Counted from the first letter of the stretch, positions 11,803-27,303 are shown. The stretch: DNA of 64,000 bases from Volvariella volvacea V23 (GCA_000349905.1 KB722750.1:393727-457726); one strand, 5' to 3'. The notes: generated from the letters alone by a model not told the origin. A program made the numbers and translations.

Positions 11803-13680
11803 CTAAGCGAATATACCTCCTAAATATCGCTGAAGCCCAAACAGAGATTGAATGATTGCACCGATGTAACCATCAGGTCTGATCACAACACCTAACACCG
11901 CCACCCCCTCGTCAACCCTGTAAGCCTTGTGCGTGTTCCCCTCGCAGTCTTTGAACACGTAATGGTATTGAGGTGTCATTTCCCCAGGTACGTCGGCCTG
12001 GTCTCGGGGAAGAATAAGCACTGAGCGGAAGTGTTCACCATGTGACTTCAATATATCAAGAAGGCTTAATTGCGCGGCCTGATCCACGCCGAAGACGAGG
12101 ACTGTGTGATAGGTCGGACGGAATAAGTCAAAGAGGCGCCCCGAATTGTTTGTGACTCCCAAATCTTTTAGGCCAATAGCATTGGGTGCTCGATCACCTG
12201 CACAAAGCGAGGTTGCGTCGCCACTATACGGAGAAGTGCTTTTGACAGTAGATCGTTCATCCACGATAATGGAACTTCCCCTGTAGTTGACATTAAGTTG
12301 GTGGAGATTTCCGCTTCGGTCCCAAGCTTGGTTTTCGTTTTCTTTTTGTTTAAATGTCTTGCTGAGGACTTGTGTGGTTAGGTTGAGCATCTTTGCAATA
12401 ACAGGAAGACGCTCCTGGCTATAGGTATCCAGCAAGCAGCCTTTGGCTCCTTTATGGACAAGAGCAAGCTTCCATCCTAAGTTAAACTGCTTCCTCGTAA
12501 GCACTTCCTTGTTTTTTTTATTAGTGTTTGGATGGCACGTCAACTTACAGAGTCCTGAATGCTGGAATTCATGCCCTGAAATCACTAATTGGATCATCCA
12601 CAAAGCTGTCAAGATTAATTAAACGGACCTGACCACCAGTAGGGCTGTGACAATGTGCGGCGTCTGGAGATGGTTCACAATGGGTTAGAAGAGACAAAAG
12701 TGGAATAGTACCAACACCTACCTCCTGCGATGAACACTCTTCCTGCACTGAATTTATCAACCATCCTGATATTTGGTCTAGTGGCGTTTTAGCACACGGG
12801 CATGTTCGGAGATGACGACAGATGCACAAACCTATAGTCTGAGAGCCAGTTGAGCTCCCCAAAGATAATGTCCTTTCTATTGGTAACGGAATAGAATTCT
12901 TTTATAAAAGTTTCTCAGTTGCTAGAAACTAGAGCGTGGTCAAGCTCCCGTCCTGCTGCTACGATCGCAAATAAATCAGGGTCTTGACTAGTCGGGCGCA
13001 GTGACATCCTAAATAGAGTGTCATCGGACAATGAAACCTGCGAAGTACCAAGAAAACCCACATCTTGGTTATGGGGCTCATCATCTTGTTCAAAAGAATG
13101 GAGCTCAGAAGCATATTCGACGTAACATGAGTACTTCTCCAGATGGGAACGAAGTACGGCCTCCTGGTGATTTTGCCCAAGCAGGACTGGGTTAGTCTTT
13201 CCAGCGCCAGAGATCAGCATATATGCGCGTCAGATAAGTAACAGAATCGACCTACATATGGGCGATCGGGGGTGGGTTCCTGGTAGGGCGACATACTGAA
13301 TGTCTTAATCGGTGTGGCTCCATCCACGTCGTACATCCTAGTCTGTGGCACATACATCCAAAGCGACGCGAAATCCTTTAGAGTCCTTAGGAATTCATGC
13401 ACTTCCAAAGAGCGTGGCTTCCAGTGTATATTATGTCAATTCAAAGATATGGAGACCAGAAATGGGATCAACGAACCATAATGCCTGCGCCCCGCTCTCC
13501 TACATTGCGTCTGACGTTCTTGTCTATGATTCTAACCGGAACGCCATTCTGAAGGAGAGTGAGCGCCAAAACTAGACCAGAAGGTCCAGCTCCAACCTGG
13601 CGAGAATGATCGACAATCAGCGGTACCGCGGAGAAGAAGAGTTAGAGGACACTGACAATTAGGACGAATGGGTCGGACAT
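11803..13680 (-). pseudogene. FAD-dependent aromatic monooxygenase remnant, copy 1
   Basis: A phenol-hydroxylase-like flavin monooxygenase gene with a C-terminal thioredoxin-like part. Such enzymes hydroxylate aromatic rings using NAD(P)H and O2. Exon 1 codes eight residues from the ATG at 13680. A 60-nt intron leads to exon 2 at 13596, which completes the dinucleotide-binding motif (VGAGPSG). NVGERGAGIM, the AAHCHSPTGGQ flavin motif near 12630, and GWKLALVHKG near 12470 are all present. Two lesions are visible. First, the segment between about 13090 and 13040 is far shorter than in copy 2: roughly 70 residues are gone, including the place of the GADGAHS motif. Second, an in-frame TGA (12915-12917) stands where copy 2 has Arg, and no intron can remove it in frame. 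Splice sites elsewhere remain good, so the decay looks recent. The tail (11803-12520) is intact. Confidence 0.7.
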
Positions 13681-14392
13681 GCTAATAAGACTGTGTTCTG
13701 TGTTCCTCCATGGGCGGTCTACATGGCATTTATATGCGCCTGAAGTCCAATGCCCTAATCAAGTTTTGGCGAATGTCGGAAACAAATAAGGCAATGGCCG
13801 TTATCGGATAAGATAAACCGCCATGGGCGCCGATATTTCTCATTCTAATTAAGGGCCCATGCTGCCAGATGAACGAAAAGTCAACGCGTTTCTTCGGCAT
13901 GCAGGACAAGAAGACGACGATTGACAGATCTAGGGGGCATCGCTCGGTTATGAGTGGGTTCTAGGCCTCGCACTTGTTTCAGTGAGCCTCCGCAGCCATT
14001 CTCCAGCATATTAACTTGAAGGATGCCAAAGATAGCAGAACCTGACGGAGAAAACCCCGACCCGTATAGCCCAGCTGAGGTGGCCCCGCGGCACGTAAGA
14101 ATTGCTCCAGCTTCAAGTCAGAGGGGAATGGTTCTGGTCTTGAACTCTACAAAGGCCCCGATCTCGTCAAGTAGGTCGCCATGCAAATTTTCGTGAAGTA
14201 ATGTTTGAAGTTGAATGCGTTGTTAGTCACGACTTTTGCACTGCTGGTGGGGGAGTTCCCGTACCACGGTGAGCGCGGTGACATCACATGACGCCAGCAT
14301 AGTGTAGTCCGAACACCTGCAGTTGCTCGTAACCTCTATGAAATACAAGATCATCTTTAGCATTGATTCGAATACAAATACAAAATACAAAA
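13681..14392. other. intergenic stretch between the two monooxygenase copies
   Basis: Holds the promoter of copy 1, with a TATA-like element at 13730-13735, and the 3' end of copy 2. No gene is supported. Confidence 0.4.
13730..13735 (-). promoter_or_regulatory. TATA box of FAD monooxygenase copy 1
   Basis: TATAAA on the minus strand, about 50-55 bp upstream of the ATG at 13680. Similar boxes at similar spacing precede copy 2 and both OYE genes. Confidence 0.4.
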
Positions 14393-16500
14393 CTAGACAA
14401 AAATACCCTCGAGATATTTTTGTAACCCATCTACCCTGGTGAGAATGGCACCAACATAAGCATCAGGCCTGACAAGAACCAACTGCATATCCGCCGCAAC
14501 ACCATACGCAGCGTATGCCGACCCGTTGTCATCTCTCATCACGTAGTCAAACTCGGCGAACTGTTCCGCCGTGGTTGATGATCCGTCGTCCTGGGGAACT
14601 ATCAAAGTGAGCTTGAATTGATCCCGGTAAGCCCGCAAAGTCTGAAGATAGCTTGCGTGCTTCTCGTAGTCGGTGCCAAAAAAGAGAGCGCTGTGGTGAG
14701 CGGTGCTGAAGGTGCTGAACAGCCGCCGTGGGCCCCCAGGGTTTCGTACATCCACCAGACCCGTTGCGTCGGGTGCCCTATCACCCGCACATACACCGCT
14801 GGGATGGCTGAGGTACGAAGACGAGTTTTTCAGCTCTACCGGATTGCGTTCGTCGACGACGATAGGTCCTCCTCGGTAATTGACGCCTAATTGGTGTAAT
14901 TCACCCGATCGGTCCTATGCACCGTTCTCTTTGTGCTGCGGCTTGAAAGTCTTGTCCAAGAGTCTTGTCGTCTTTTGCAGCATCTCTGCAATGACTGGTA
15001 CACGCTCGTATGTGTAAGTTTCTAGTAGGGATGGTTTTGCTAGCCCTTTTAATACGAGAGCGAGCTTCCACGCCAAATTAAACTAGTTCACCATTAAGTG
15101 TTAAAGGTATAACGCACAGTTGTATTGGCTTACCGAATCTTGTATACTGGTGTTCATTCCCTATGCGTGCATCAGCTAATAAAAGGGCACAACCTGCAGG
15201 ATTAGCGCACCTGACCGCCAGTTATACTGTGGCAATGCGCAGCATCTATACGTTGGGCTGAGCCATGCAGCAAAACGAACTTTAGAGTAGCAGTTACCTC
15301 CCGTCAGAAAAACCCTTCCCTTTCCAAACTCGTCCACCATCCGAATATTGGGTCTAAATAAATCATATCAGATAGTTACGTCTGCCTTTCGGAACGAGTA
15401 CACTGACCTGTAGTTTGATATCCAAATGAGATCTCCAAACACTACTTCTTTCCTGTTAGTGATCTTGTAAAACGCCTCGATGAACTTTTCTCGTCCCGAA
15501 GAGATTTCCTCGTGGTTGAGTTCCCGCCCACTCACGATGAAGGTGAATAATTTGGGATTTGGATTCGTGGGACGTAGTGTAATCCTAGAGAGGTTGTCAT
15601 CAGCCGCAGCATTCGTAGGTGATGGCTAGATGTACATTCCAGTCTGTGGGTTACCCCACATATTCCAAAACTACAACACGTCACTCTAAATGTTAAATCT
15701 CATGAGTAGAAGGTAGACGCACCTCACGAGTAATGCCCTCTTCAATAATAATGTCACCAATAATCATGTTTTCCATCAGCCTCGTTTCTCCCAGGAAGGA
15801 TATACCCAATTGCTTTCTGACCACGCTATGCGCTCCATCTGCGCCGACCAAATACTGAAATCTCGCTTCTTCGACAATTTCTTGGCCATCGGATACATGA
15901 ACTATAGTTGCATTGACACCGTCACTGTCCTGTGAAAACGACCGTAACTCGTAGCCTGCTTCGACCTTGCAGCCGCGAGCCTCAAGGCGGGCACGGAGGA
16001 CCTCTTCCTGGTGGTTTTGTCCAATAAAAAATGGATTCGTCTAATAATAGTGCTGGTTAGATCCCAATGACACTGGAATATATGAAACGTACATATGGAT
16101 TTGCGGAGGTAGGCTCAACATATGGCGACATATGAAATATCTTCAACGGCGTGACACCATCTGTGTCGTGAGGCCTCATGAAGGGAACTGCCATGGTATA
16201 CTTCTGGATATCGGGCAGGGTCCCCAAGAGTTCATGTATTTCCTGAGTCCGGGGCTTTGTCGAACACAGTAAGAGGCCGAAAGTACAAAGAAAATTACTC
16301 GACATACCATCATGCCTGCTCCGCGTTCTCCGACATGATAACTGGTTAGTTTATCAATTATGCGGATATGAATGCCATTTTGCAGCAGTGTGAGGGCGAG
16401 TACGAGTCCGGAAGGGCCTGCTCCGGCCTGAGGTAACGATGTTGGCAGCTAATAATGTCAAATGAGCCCGACTTACTATTAAAACAGCAGGTGATGACAT
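14393..16500 (-). pseudogene. FAD-dependent aromatic monooxygenase, copy 2, with one in-frame stop
   Basis: Tandem paralogue of the preceding gene, in the same orientation. It is nearly complete: an eight-residue first exon from the ATG at 16500, an intron, AGAGPSG nucleotide-binding motif, VGERGAGMM, QNHQEEVLRARLEARGCKVE, the GADGAHSVVRKQLG motif, RPNIRMVDEFGKGRVFLTGG, AAHCHS-TGGQGMN, FNLAWKLALVLKG, and the C-terminal thioredoxin-like part ending at 14393. A TAG near 15626 lies inside a 51-nt intron and is harmless. A second TAG at 14915-14917 replaces the Trp of the conserved WDRSG motif that copy 1 keeps (TGG to TAG). Read literally, the C-terminal part would be lost. A 36-nt segment with GT...AG ends covers the stop and is a multiple of three, so it could be spliced out, deleting 12 residues. 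I call it a probable pseudogene, with that alternative open. Confidence 0.65.
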
Positions 16501-16557
16501 TTCGGGAATTCAGAAGGAGGGTAGTGCAACGCTTAGTGTAACGGGCGTTCTCTGTGG

Positions 16558-16565
16558 TATATATA
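16558..16565 (-). promoter_or_regulatory. TATA box of FAD monooxygenase copy 2
   Basis: TATATATA lies 58 bp upstream of the ATG at 16500. It is the best match in the region and agrees in spacing with the OYE promoters. Confidence 0.45.
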
Positions 16566-17543
16566 GCACCGAACGGAAGTGTCTTAGAGATGAAAGTGAA
16601 CACATCACCGCACATCACCGGGCCTGTGGTTGTGGACTCATCAAAAATTTGTCAATGGCGAGAATAACCGCAGTAGCTTATAACTTGAGTGTTGGGAAAC
16701 GTACAAACCTTTGTATAATGGCATTGAATGAGCACTGCAGGGATACAACTGCCTTGAACAGCCACCAAGCGGCACAACCCTGGGAACAGGGACGACAGAA
16801 AGTGTCGTACTTTGTACCTGAATGCTGTCCTACTGCAAATCTGCCCGTCTTGGTGGCGGTCAGCCAGCAACTGGGTGCTGGTGCTGCACGGTCAGATGAT
16901 GTCACCGAATCGGGGTGTCGCCGGAATTTTTTCCGTGTGCCGGGCTTGCAATACCGCATCTTACCAGCCCTCTTACACTATCTTTAGTGCTCGCTTTATT
17001 TAGCCTGGCCTACAACTCGTCCATTTCGATTCTCCTGGTTAGCGAAATCGTGGTGAGGTTCGCAGCAGTATAGACTTGAAGTGCATGGGGATAAGGAGGG
17101 AGGACGTTGAAAATAACACTGGATTGAATCATCCATTACTCCCTGTTAAGGGAAAAGGACGCTTTAGCACATACTTTGACTTACGATGTGCAGGGAACTC
17201 GGTCTAAATTGCCCTCAGATAGATGGATCTTCTATCATGCCTATTTTCGCTGCTTTGAGATAATGTTGGACGTCGAGGTTGGGGGAGATAACGAATGTGT
17301 AATCAGCAACGCCTTCTGATTCTTCGATTCGTTCCAATATTCCTCCGTGCGGATTGACCTGAACATTCCTCATTCAGTTGAGCTGCTGAGTAATAGACAT
17401 TCTTACACATTCCCTACCTCTATGCGAGCTTCGCAGACGGATGAAATATTTTGCAGAGACATTACTTGGACTCGGCCAAGATAGCACCACACGTAACATG
17501 CTCCTTTTCGAAGAATCTTCAGGGGAAATATCCTTTTAACAGG

Positions 17544-17550
17544 TATAAAA
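17544..17550 (+). promoter_or_regulatory. TATA box of OYE 1
   Basis: TATAAAA lies 62-68 bp upstream of the ATG at 17612, followed by a pyrimidine-rich stretch (CTTCTCTTTTCTC) typical of fungal leader regions. Confidence 0.5.
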
Positions 17551-17611
17551 GGGATCCAGCTCAACGCGATTCAGTCAGCCAACCCACCTTCTCTTTTCTC
17601 ACTTGTTCAAA

Positions 17612-19052
<1,441 letters not shown>

Positions 19053-19489
19053 GATTTGTGGTTGTCCAACAGATTTGAACATGTAGTATTAGTATTTAGT
19101 ACATCCTTTGTAGTTTTATCAACGAATCAAGCGTTTGAACAATGAGAAGGGAGTTATCAAGTGTCAAACTGCGGTCAATGTAATATGAATACCTTGCCAA
19201 AAATCACCTCCAATAGTGTTGGAGACTAGACTCCATGTCCATCAAGCCGGATAACAGGGATCCAATATCTGCTGGTTCTCTCAACTCTGCCATAGTCGTA
19301 GGCAGATGCCCATCTCAAGCCAGTATGAGTGCTGACTGCGATGCAATTGTAGCTGAGTTCTAGACGCGGCTATGCCTCCTGACACCGTGAGAAAATATCG
19401 CCACAACCGCGAGCGACGCTGTCGCTCAGAACATTGTCGAGCACCGTCATCACCACTTTGGACTGTACCCCTCCATTTGCACAATAGCA
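19053..19489. other. intergenic stretch
   Basis: This is the 3' region of OYE 1 and the promoter of the BRPF-like gene. No gene is supported. Confidence 0.4.
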
Positions 19490-22400
19490 ATGGCTCGTGG
19501 TGCCAGGGGATCACCCGCAACGGCATCCGCTCTTCCAAAAGTCCAGTTCGTCAAAGTTGAAGACGAAGTTTCCACACAACCTGGCGGCGTACACGATCTG
19601 CAAGCTCGGTCTTATGGCTGTAAGTAGTGCTATTGGGGGTATTGTGTATCGTGATCTGTTTTGCTTATGATGGAGGATAGACAACGATTTCTCTGACTTC
19701 CAGAGACCGGATCATTATATTCGCCATATTGGTGGGTGGACGGGTCAGAAGTGGGGTTTCGAGGTTGGAGTGTGCTGATGGTTGTGTTTTGAACTGCAGA
19801 GCCGTTGGAAATAGACTTGGCAAGGCAGGTCGAATATGATATGGATGAGCAAGGTGAGAAAACCTTTACTCCTTTTTGCTTCCCTAGTCTAGTGCCTCAT
19901 GCGCATTCATAGATAAGGAGTGGCTTGACGCAGTTAATGTCGATCGTAAGAAGGAGCATTTGGACAAAGTTTCATATGAAGTATTCGAAATCATAATGGA
20001 TCGCTTGGAGAAGGAATGGTTTGACCTCGTACGTTACTGTCGTTCATCGGAAGGCAATAACTTATATCGCATTAGACGAAGAACCTGCCAAAGACGGACT
20101 TCGCTATGCCATCTGAAGACTCAACGTGCGCAGTTTGCGACGATCCTGAGGGAGAGAACGTTAACGCTATCGTATTCTGTGACGGGTGTAATCTCGCTGT
20201 TCATCAGGGTACGTTTATCGGGGGGTCAATTCTTCTTGGTGCCTTAAACTTTTCTAGATTGCTATGGTGTACCGTACATTCCAGAAGGCCAGTGGCTTTG
20301 TCGCAAGTGCAGCGTATCCCCCGAAACTCCTGTGGTTAGTTACATGGCTATTCTTCCTAAGGCGTCTACTAACACCGTATAGTCGTGTATACTATGCCCA
20401 AACGAAGGAGGAGCATTCAAGCAGACCGTTCATGGGGAATGGGTACACCTGCTCTGCGCAATTTGGATTCCTGAAACTCGCGTTGAGAATGAAACTTTAA
20501 TGGAACCAGTTACTGGTGTAGAAAGGATTTCTAAACAACGTTGGAAGCTGGTAAGTTTTTGTCGCTTATATCACGTACACGCTCACTCAACCTCAAGTTA
20601 GAGATGCAATATCTGTGACATTAGGGAAGGAGCTTGTATCCAATGCGCGAAGTCGTCATGTTTTCTTGCTTTCCATGCTACATGTGCCCGAAAAGAGAAA
20701 TTATTGCTGCCCATGAAGAATACACAAGGCTCCGAACCCCTTACCCTAACTTGCTATTGCGAGCGCCATCTACCAGTATGTCCTATACTCCCATGTTTGT
20801 GCATCTCTCTCAAACTTTTCGTCTCTAGAAAGAGCAGCAAGAGGCAAGGGAGGCGGCTCTCGCAGCGCATCATTCTGACGGTACCGCCTCTCCAAGCCGC
20901 GGTGGTGCTAACTCCAAGTCTGCTCGGGCTTATGCGAAGACATATTCGACTGGTCCGCCCTTGGTTCCTGCTTTGATAGTTAACCGCCTGCTTCAGTATA
21001 TCACCAAGGTCGTAATGCGGAAGAAAACTGATTTCATCCACATGGTGTGTCGGTACTGGAGTCTTAAGCGTGAAGCAAGGAGGGGCGCCCCATTGCTCAA
21101 AAGGCTGCATTTAGAACCATGGAGTGGTGCTACTATGAATGCCATGGGAAAGGAAGTTGATCTGGAGGACCAGAAGGCCAAGCTCGAGGTAATACCGTTG
21201 ATCCTTTATATGTACACTGTCTTATCCTCATTGGCATCAAATCAGGCATTAAAGAAGCTGAAGGAAGATCTTGAGCGCCTCAAGGAGTTGACTGTTCTCA
21301 CTCGTAAGCGAGAGAGCCGCAAACTTCGACAAGCAAGGTTGATTCATGAAACCTTGGGAGCATTCCTATTCCCACACGAGAAGGAACTAAGAGCTGCTTT
21401 TGATAAGATTACCTCGTATGGAGTGTTGATTATGCATTTTCCAACCGGTTTTAACTGATTAATAGCCTTGATCGACAAGAATATTTCAAGAACCCCGTGT
21501 CAGCGGTTGAAGTACCTGACTACTATCAAATAATCAAGAATCCAATGAGCTGGAGTAAAATCGAGGAAAAGTTGACCACACACCAATACTGGGATTTACA
21601 AGATTTCAAGGTGGGCTTCTAAAACTTCACTGGTCAACAATCTGACCCTCATCAACGTATAGGATGATATTATTCTAGTTCTTGATAATGCGATCCTCTA
21701 TAATAAACCAGGGACAGCATTTCACAAAACAGCTCAGCGTCTGAAGACGCAAGCGTCGCCCATTTTGGATGGCCTTGATCATCTCATCATTTATCACGAC
21801 CCCTTACCCAAGGCCGAGTCGCCCAAACCCAATGGGAATGAAGCACAAGATGCCCCAGCTGACGCTGCCCAGGACAAGGATATGACCATCGGCAATCTGG
21901 AACCGCATATTCTAGCATTGCAACAACTCTTCAATGCGGAAAATCTCCAAGACGATCTCGACATAATTATGGAGGATGCACCTATTGCATCCCTTCTTAA
22001 GCACGACCTCGCTGTCGCTAAGCCTTCACCTGCACCACCACCACCGCCACCCAAACCACCCAAGCCTAAGCGAGATCGTCAGGCTGAGCAAGCGAAGCGT
22101 AGAAAGACATTAGCGGAGAGGGATCTTGCCGCTCAAGCTGCCCTTGCGGCAGAGGTTGAGGCGTTGCGATTGAATCCTGCAACTAGCGTCCGCCAAACTA
22201 GAGGAGCGAGAGCGGCGGCAGTAGCAGCAGCAGCATCTCAATCGGAGGCAGAGAAAACACCAACCACGGCTCATGGTCAATCTATTGCATCTATGCCGCC
22301 TTCTGTTCCATCGACACCAATATTGCCGCTGCCAGATACACCCCATTCGCCACCGCCACCTTCGTCAGCTGTTACTGACGCGAAGTCTGAGGTGCAGCCA

Positions 22401-24250
22401 GAATCGGACGCTCGTCCTAGCACGCCGATTGCGACAGATCTACCACCGCCACCACCAAGCACTACAAAGAAGACCGCACCGAAGAAAAGAGGATCGATAG
22501 CATCTATTCATCCCCTGGAGCCACCGCCCCTCATCGATAATGTGGATAATAGAGACTCCTTCAAGTTGTTCGATAAGGGGTGGATTTTGCCCAGCGACCA
22601 TAAGAGGGGTGGAAGACAAGTAGTGGTGACTACGCCCGGGCCGCCTCCTAAAAAGAGAGCGAAACATGGTGTGTTAGCGATCTCCTTGATGTTTGAGACA
22701 AATTGAATGCTCAATAGCGATACCAGCTACTCCATCATCTGGAAATATATTGGGAGTGGGATCAACCACTACCGGGTCCAGGCAAACGACGGAAGCCGTA
22801 CAGGAAGGCGATAAGACGGGAGACGCTATGGATATCGATGAGGGTTCACCACCACCTCCCCCGTCGTCCTCTGCGTTGTCGAGTATTACGACCGCTACAG
22901 CTTCAACGATTCCTGCTCCGGAAACTGGAGAGCAACCGCCACCACTGCCACCGTTGTCAGCCGCTTCGGGCTCGGGAATGTGGCCTCTGCAAAACATTGT
23001 GAAGGCGCCAGATGGAAGTGTAATTATTGAAGAATTGGACACACCTGAGACGAGGCGGCAGAAAAATGCAGCCAGAAAGGCAAGGTTGCTGGCCCGGTCT
23101 ATACAGACCTCTACAGCTTCTGGGCAACCCGGCTCTTCGATGGAGGGTATTGGCAGTGATACGAATACCAAAGCCGCTGGCCAGAAGGTGAAGGAGAAAG
23201 GGGATGGTGAATCGGAACTGAGCTCGTTGAGTGATGCTGATAGCGCAAGTGGTAAGGGTAAGGGTAAAGCGAGCAGGGAGGTGATCACTGTGCCTCGCTT
23301 GTCCCCTGTGAGGAGTGTTTCGAGATCGAGGAAGAGGGATAGACGGAAGGATTATCAACCCACAATTGGAGTCGTCTCGTTGGAAGATAATAAGAAATTG
23401 GTTGGTGGAACACTTGGTACGTATGGTTAGTTGTGTACTCGCACTATTGTAGCTCATGTCTCTCTCCTCTCTTGCAGTATGGGCCAAGACGAGTATGTTT
23501 ATAGGCTGTCTAGTTGGTTGAGTAAACCTGACTGTTCGTATTTTCTAGGCACGTTCCCCTGGTGGCCAGCAGTCATTTATGAGGACAATGACCTAGCCGT
23601 CCCTCGTAATGTTGTGGTGAAGGCTCAAGAGTTGGAGGCCAAATCCCAAAAGCCAATACACATCGTCAACTTCTACGACAAACAGAAATCATGGTGCGTT
23701 TCCATCTGGTATAACAAGAGAAGCGTAATATTAATATCCCTCCATGTTTACTTAGGCAATTCCTTCCTCTTCATCAGCTTCGGTTCCTTGGTGACTTTAA
23801 AGGTATGTTAACGGGTCCTCTGAAGGGGGAATGTTTGGGCTGATTTTTGAATTGCAGAGCTCGACGAAGAAATGCTCTCAAGCAAACAAAAATGGAAGAA
23901 TTCCCAGCAACGCAATGAATGTGCAGAGGCCTATAAGTAAGTTGCTTGACGATAACCGGGACCTTGTCCTGACTTTGCTTTCCAGCAATGCTATGGCTGA
24001 GATGGATGTAGGCAGTAATGCTGCATCGCCCAAGACAGCAGGCAATGATGCCGAAGCAGACGGACAAGACGGAGGCTGCACTACTGAGGCAGAGGTTCAT
24101 GATGAGGAGATGGAAGCAGAAGGGGAAGAAGAGGCGGACGCGGATGGGGACGCAGATGCAGATGGTGACGGCGATGGTGAAGTAGAAGAGGAAGACGAGA
24201 ATAAGTCGAAAACTGCTGAGGCGATGTTGCTGGAACTGCTTGATGAGTAG
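19490..24250 (+). CDS. BRPF/Nto1-type chromatin reader with PHD-knuckle-PHD, bromodomain and PWWP domain
   Basis: A multi-exon gene (at least 14 exons, short introns) for a scaffold subunit of a MYST histone acetyltransferase complex (NuA3/MOZ-type). Parts in order: an N-terminal region from the ATG at 19490; a PHD finger from about 20120 ([20 protein letters not shown], then [10 protein letters not shown]); a zinc knuckle ([28 protein letters not shown]); an extended PHD ([24 protein letters not shown]); a helical linker ([15 protein letters not shown]); a bromodomain near 21370-21780 ([20 protein letters not shown], then [10 protein letters not shown]); a long Pro/Ala/Ser-rich region with basic stretches; and a PWWP domain from about 23550 ([34 protein letters not shown]). 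The last exon codes an acidic Asp/Glu/Gly tail. Budding yeast Nto1 lacks the PWWP part and uses the separate Pdp3, so this gene has the animal-like BRPF order. The exact joins in the middle were not all checked. Confidence 0.9.
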
Positions 24251-24440
24251 GGACTTAAAGAGGTTGGTTCTTAGTTATTGCTGGTCTAATGCTTTGTTCT
24301 CTTTGGGTCTTGCTATGCTATAATCTGTGTAACGCTGTCTGGGAGTAATTTTACTGTATGGATTTAAACCAAGAATGACTGTGCGGATGGTTGTGACATA
24401 GTCACACAACGATAGTTTCCTCCTTACCATCACCACCACC

Positions 24441-25377
24441 ATGCGAAAGACCCCTTGGACCGGCAAAGCAGCTTCAGCTGTTCCTTCAGACTTCATCCGT
24501 TCTACATCCCAACCGAATTCGCGCTCACCGACCCCCGGAGGTGGCAAGGGCAAAGGGAAACAGAATCAATCCCAAGAACCACCCAAAAGCAAAGAGGTGA
24601 AGCAATTGGAATCATTCATCAAGTCATTGCGGCATCCAAACTCAGGAAAGGAGAAGGATCCAAAGGGAGGGTGCTTTTGCCAAGGTGCGGGCACCTGAGT
24701 CAGTGACTGGGGAACTGCGTTCGTCCGATTGTTGGTCTCATTCAATCAGTGCAGCTAGGGAACACAAACTATCTCCCTGGACGCCGATCTGCACATCATG
24801 CGGTCTGATCCTCTGCTCGCTCAACACTCCTCAATACCCCGTGTGCCCACATTGCAGCACCGCGCTTCTCTCGACTGTTGCTGCTCGTAATGCCTTGATT
24901 GAGAGATTGGAGCAACAGAGGGACGAGACGATCGCAAAGGAGATTGCTGATCGCGAGCGCGAGGTGCAGCGAGTCAAGCAGGCTGAAGGCGCTTTTCCAA
25001 GTCTCAGTGGTTCTTCGGGGAACAATGTTATCAAGACTCCGCAACCTGTACACGCGCAGCAGCACAAGGTCCTGTCGCTGACTTCAACTGGAAAGTCCAA
25101 AAAAGTCGTTGTGTCGTCTTATACGAGTACTCCCGCTCAGTCGCGACCGGCTTCGAGTGGAACGGATAAGGAGAATATGGTGGAGGAGGTTAGAGTTCCG
25201 CCGCCTCCTCGTCAGGTACCGACTGTGACGGGGCAGAGGGATCCGGGGAGACCTTGGCAGAACTTGTTGGATAGGGACGTTCAGTATATACCGCTACCTC
25301 AGAAGGGGAAGGATGCGGTAAAGAGGGAGAAAAGGAAGAAGAATAATCCGCAACAGAGCCAGGCTGGACCGAGCTAG
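24441..25377 (+). CDS. ASC-1/TRIP4-type C2HC5 zinc-finger protein
   Basis: Two exons, 24441-24684 and 24755-25377, join in frame to a 288-residue protein. Just across the intron is the zinc-binding signature of activating signal cointegrator 1: GCFCQAREHKLS, ICTSCGLILCSL, and CPHCS. ASC-1 (TRIP4) is a transcription coactivator and a subunit of the ASCC complex that clears stalled or colliding ribosomes. Human TRIP4 also has a C-terminal ASCH domain, which is not present here. Instead the protein continues with a coiled segment (RNALIERLEQQRDETIAKEI), a Ser/Thr-rich part and a basic tail (KREKRKKNN). The N-terminus is Ser/Gly/Lys-rich with a possible nuclear signal. The gene follows the BRPF-like gene by 190 bp in the same direction. 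Confidence 0.85.
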
Positions 25378-25870
25378 TACACTGTAAGCGGCCATTCATG
25401 CATCATGTTCGATGCCCGAGCATTGATCCCCATTTCTGTGAAGGTAATTCATTGCTCTTGTGCTATATCACTCATATTGTGATCTACCTGCCCCAATATA
25501 GATGCATATATGCGCGACAAACAGTTTAATTAGCCACGAACATGGGATGGTAGGTACGTTGGCATGAGTGTTCATGAAGGGGCGTGATATTATCACGGGA
25601 GCAACGAGAGAAAGGTTGAAAGGAACTCACCAGATTGATCAATGCCTTTTACCACGGGGAGTAACTTGTGACTGATACAAACGGAGTCCTACTACATCCA
25701 TAACTCCGTTGGAAAAATCGCGACAGCAAGTTATTTGCATTCGCCCAAGAAATTAACTTCTGTTCAACGTGCAGGTGTTTATATGCGCGTTTATCTGCTC
25801 CATAAGCCCTGTCGCTTCACACATTATCTAACATTTATTGTACATTCGTCTCTATCAACGAGCTGGACGA
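25378..25870. other. intergenic stretch between convergent genes
   Basis: Holds the 3' ends of the ASC-1-like gene (plus) and OYE 2 (minus). Nothing else was recognised. Confidence 0.45.

Positions 25871-27303
<1,433 letters not shown>

Larger units (their letters stand above)
16501..17611. other. divergent intergenic region
   Basis: Lies between FAD monooxygenase copy 2 (minus) and OYE 1 (plus) and should contain both promoters. TATA elements are at 16558-16565 (minus) and 17544-17550 (plus). A small direct repeat (two units of CACATCACCG) occurs near 16600-16620. No gene is supported. Confidence 0.45.

Noticed and set aside
15626..15628. In-frame TAG in FAD monooxygenase copy 2, first taken as a nonsense mutation
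   Set aside because: It lies within a 51-nt segment with GT donor, CTGAT branch point and CTCTCTAG acceptor. Splicing it joins GM to ITLRPT in frame, as in relatives.
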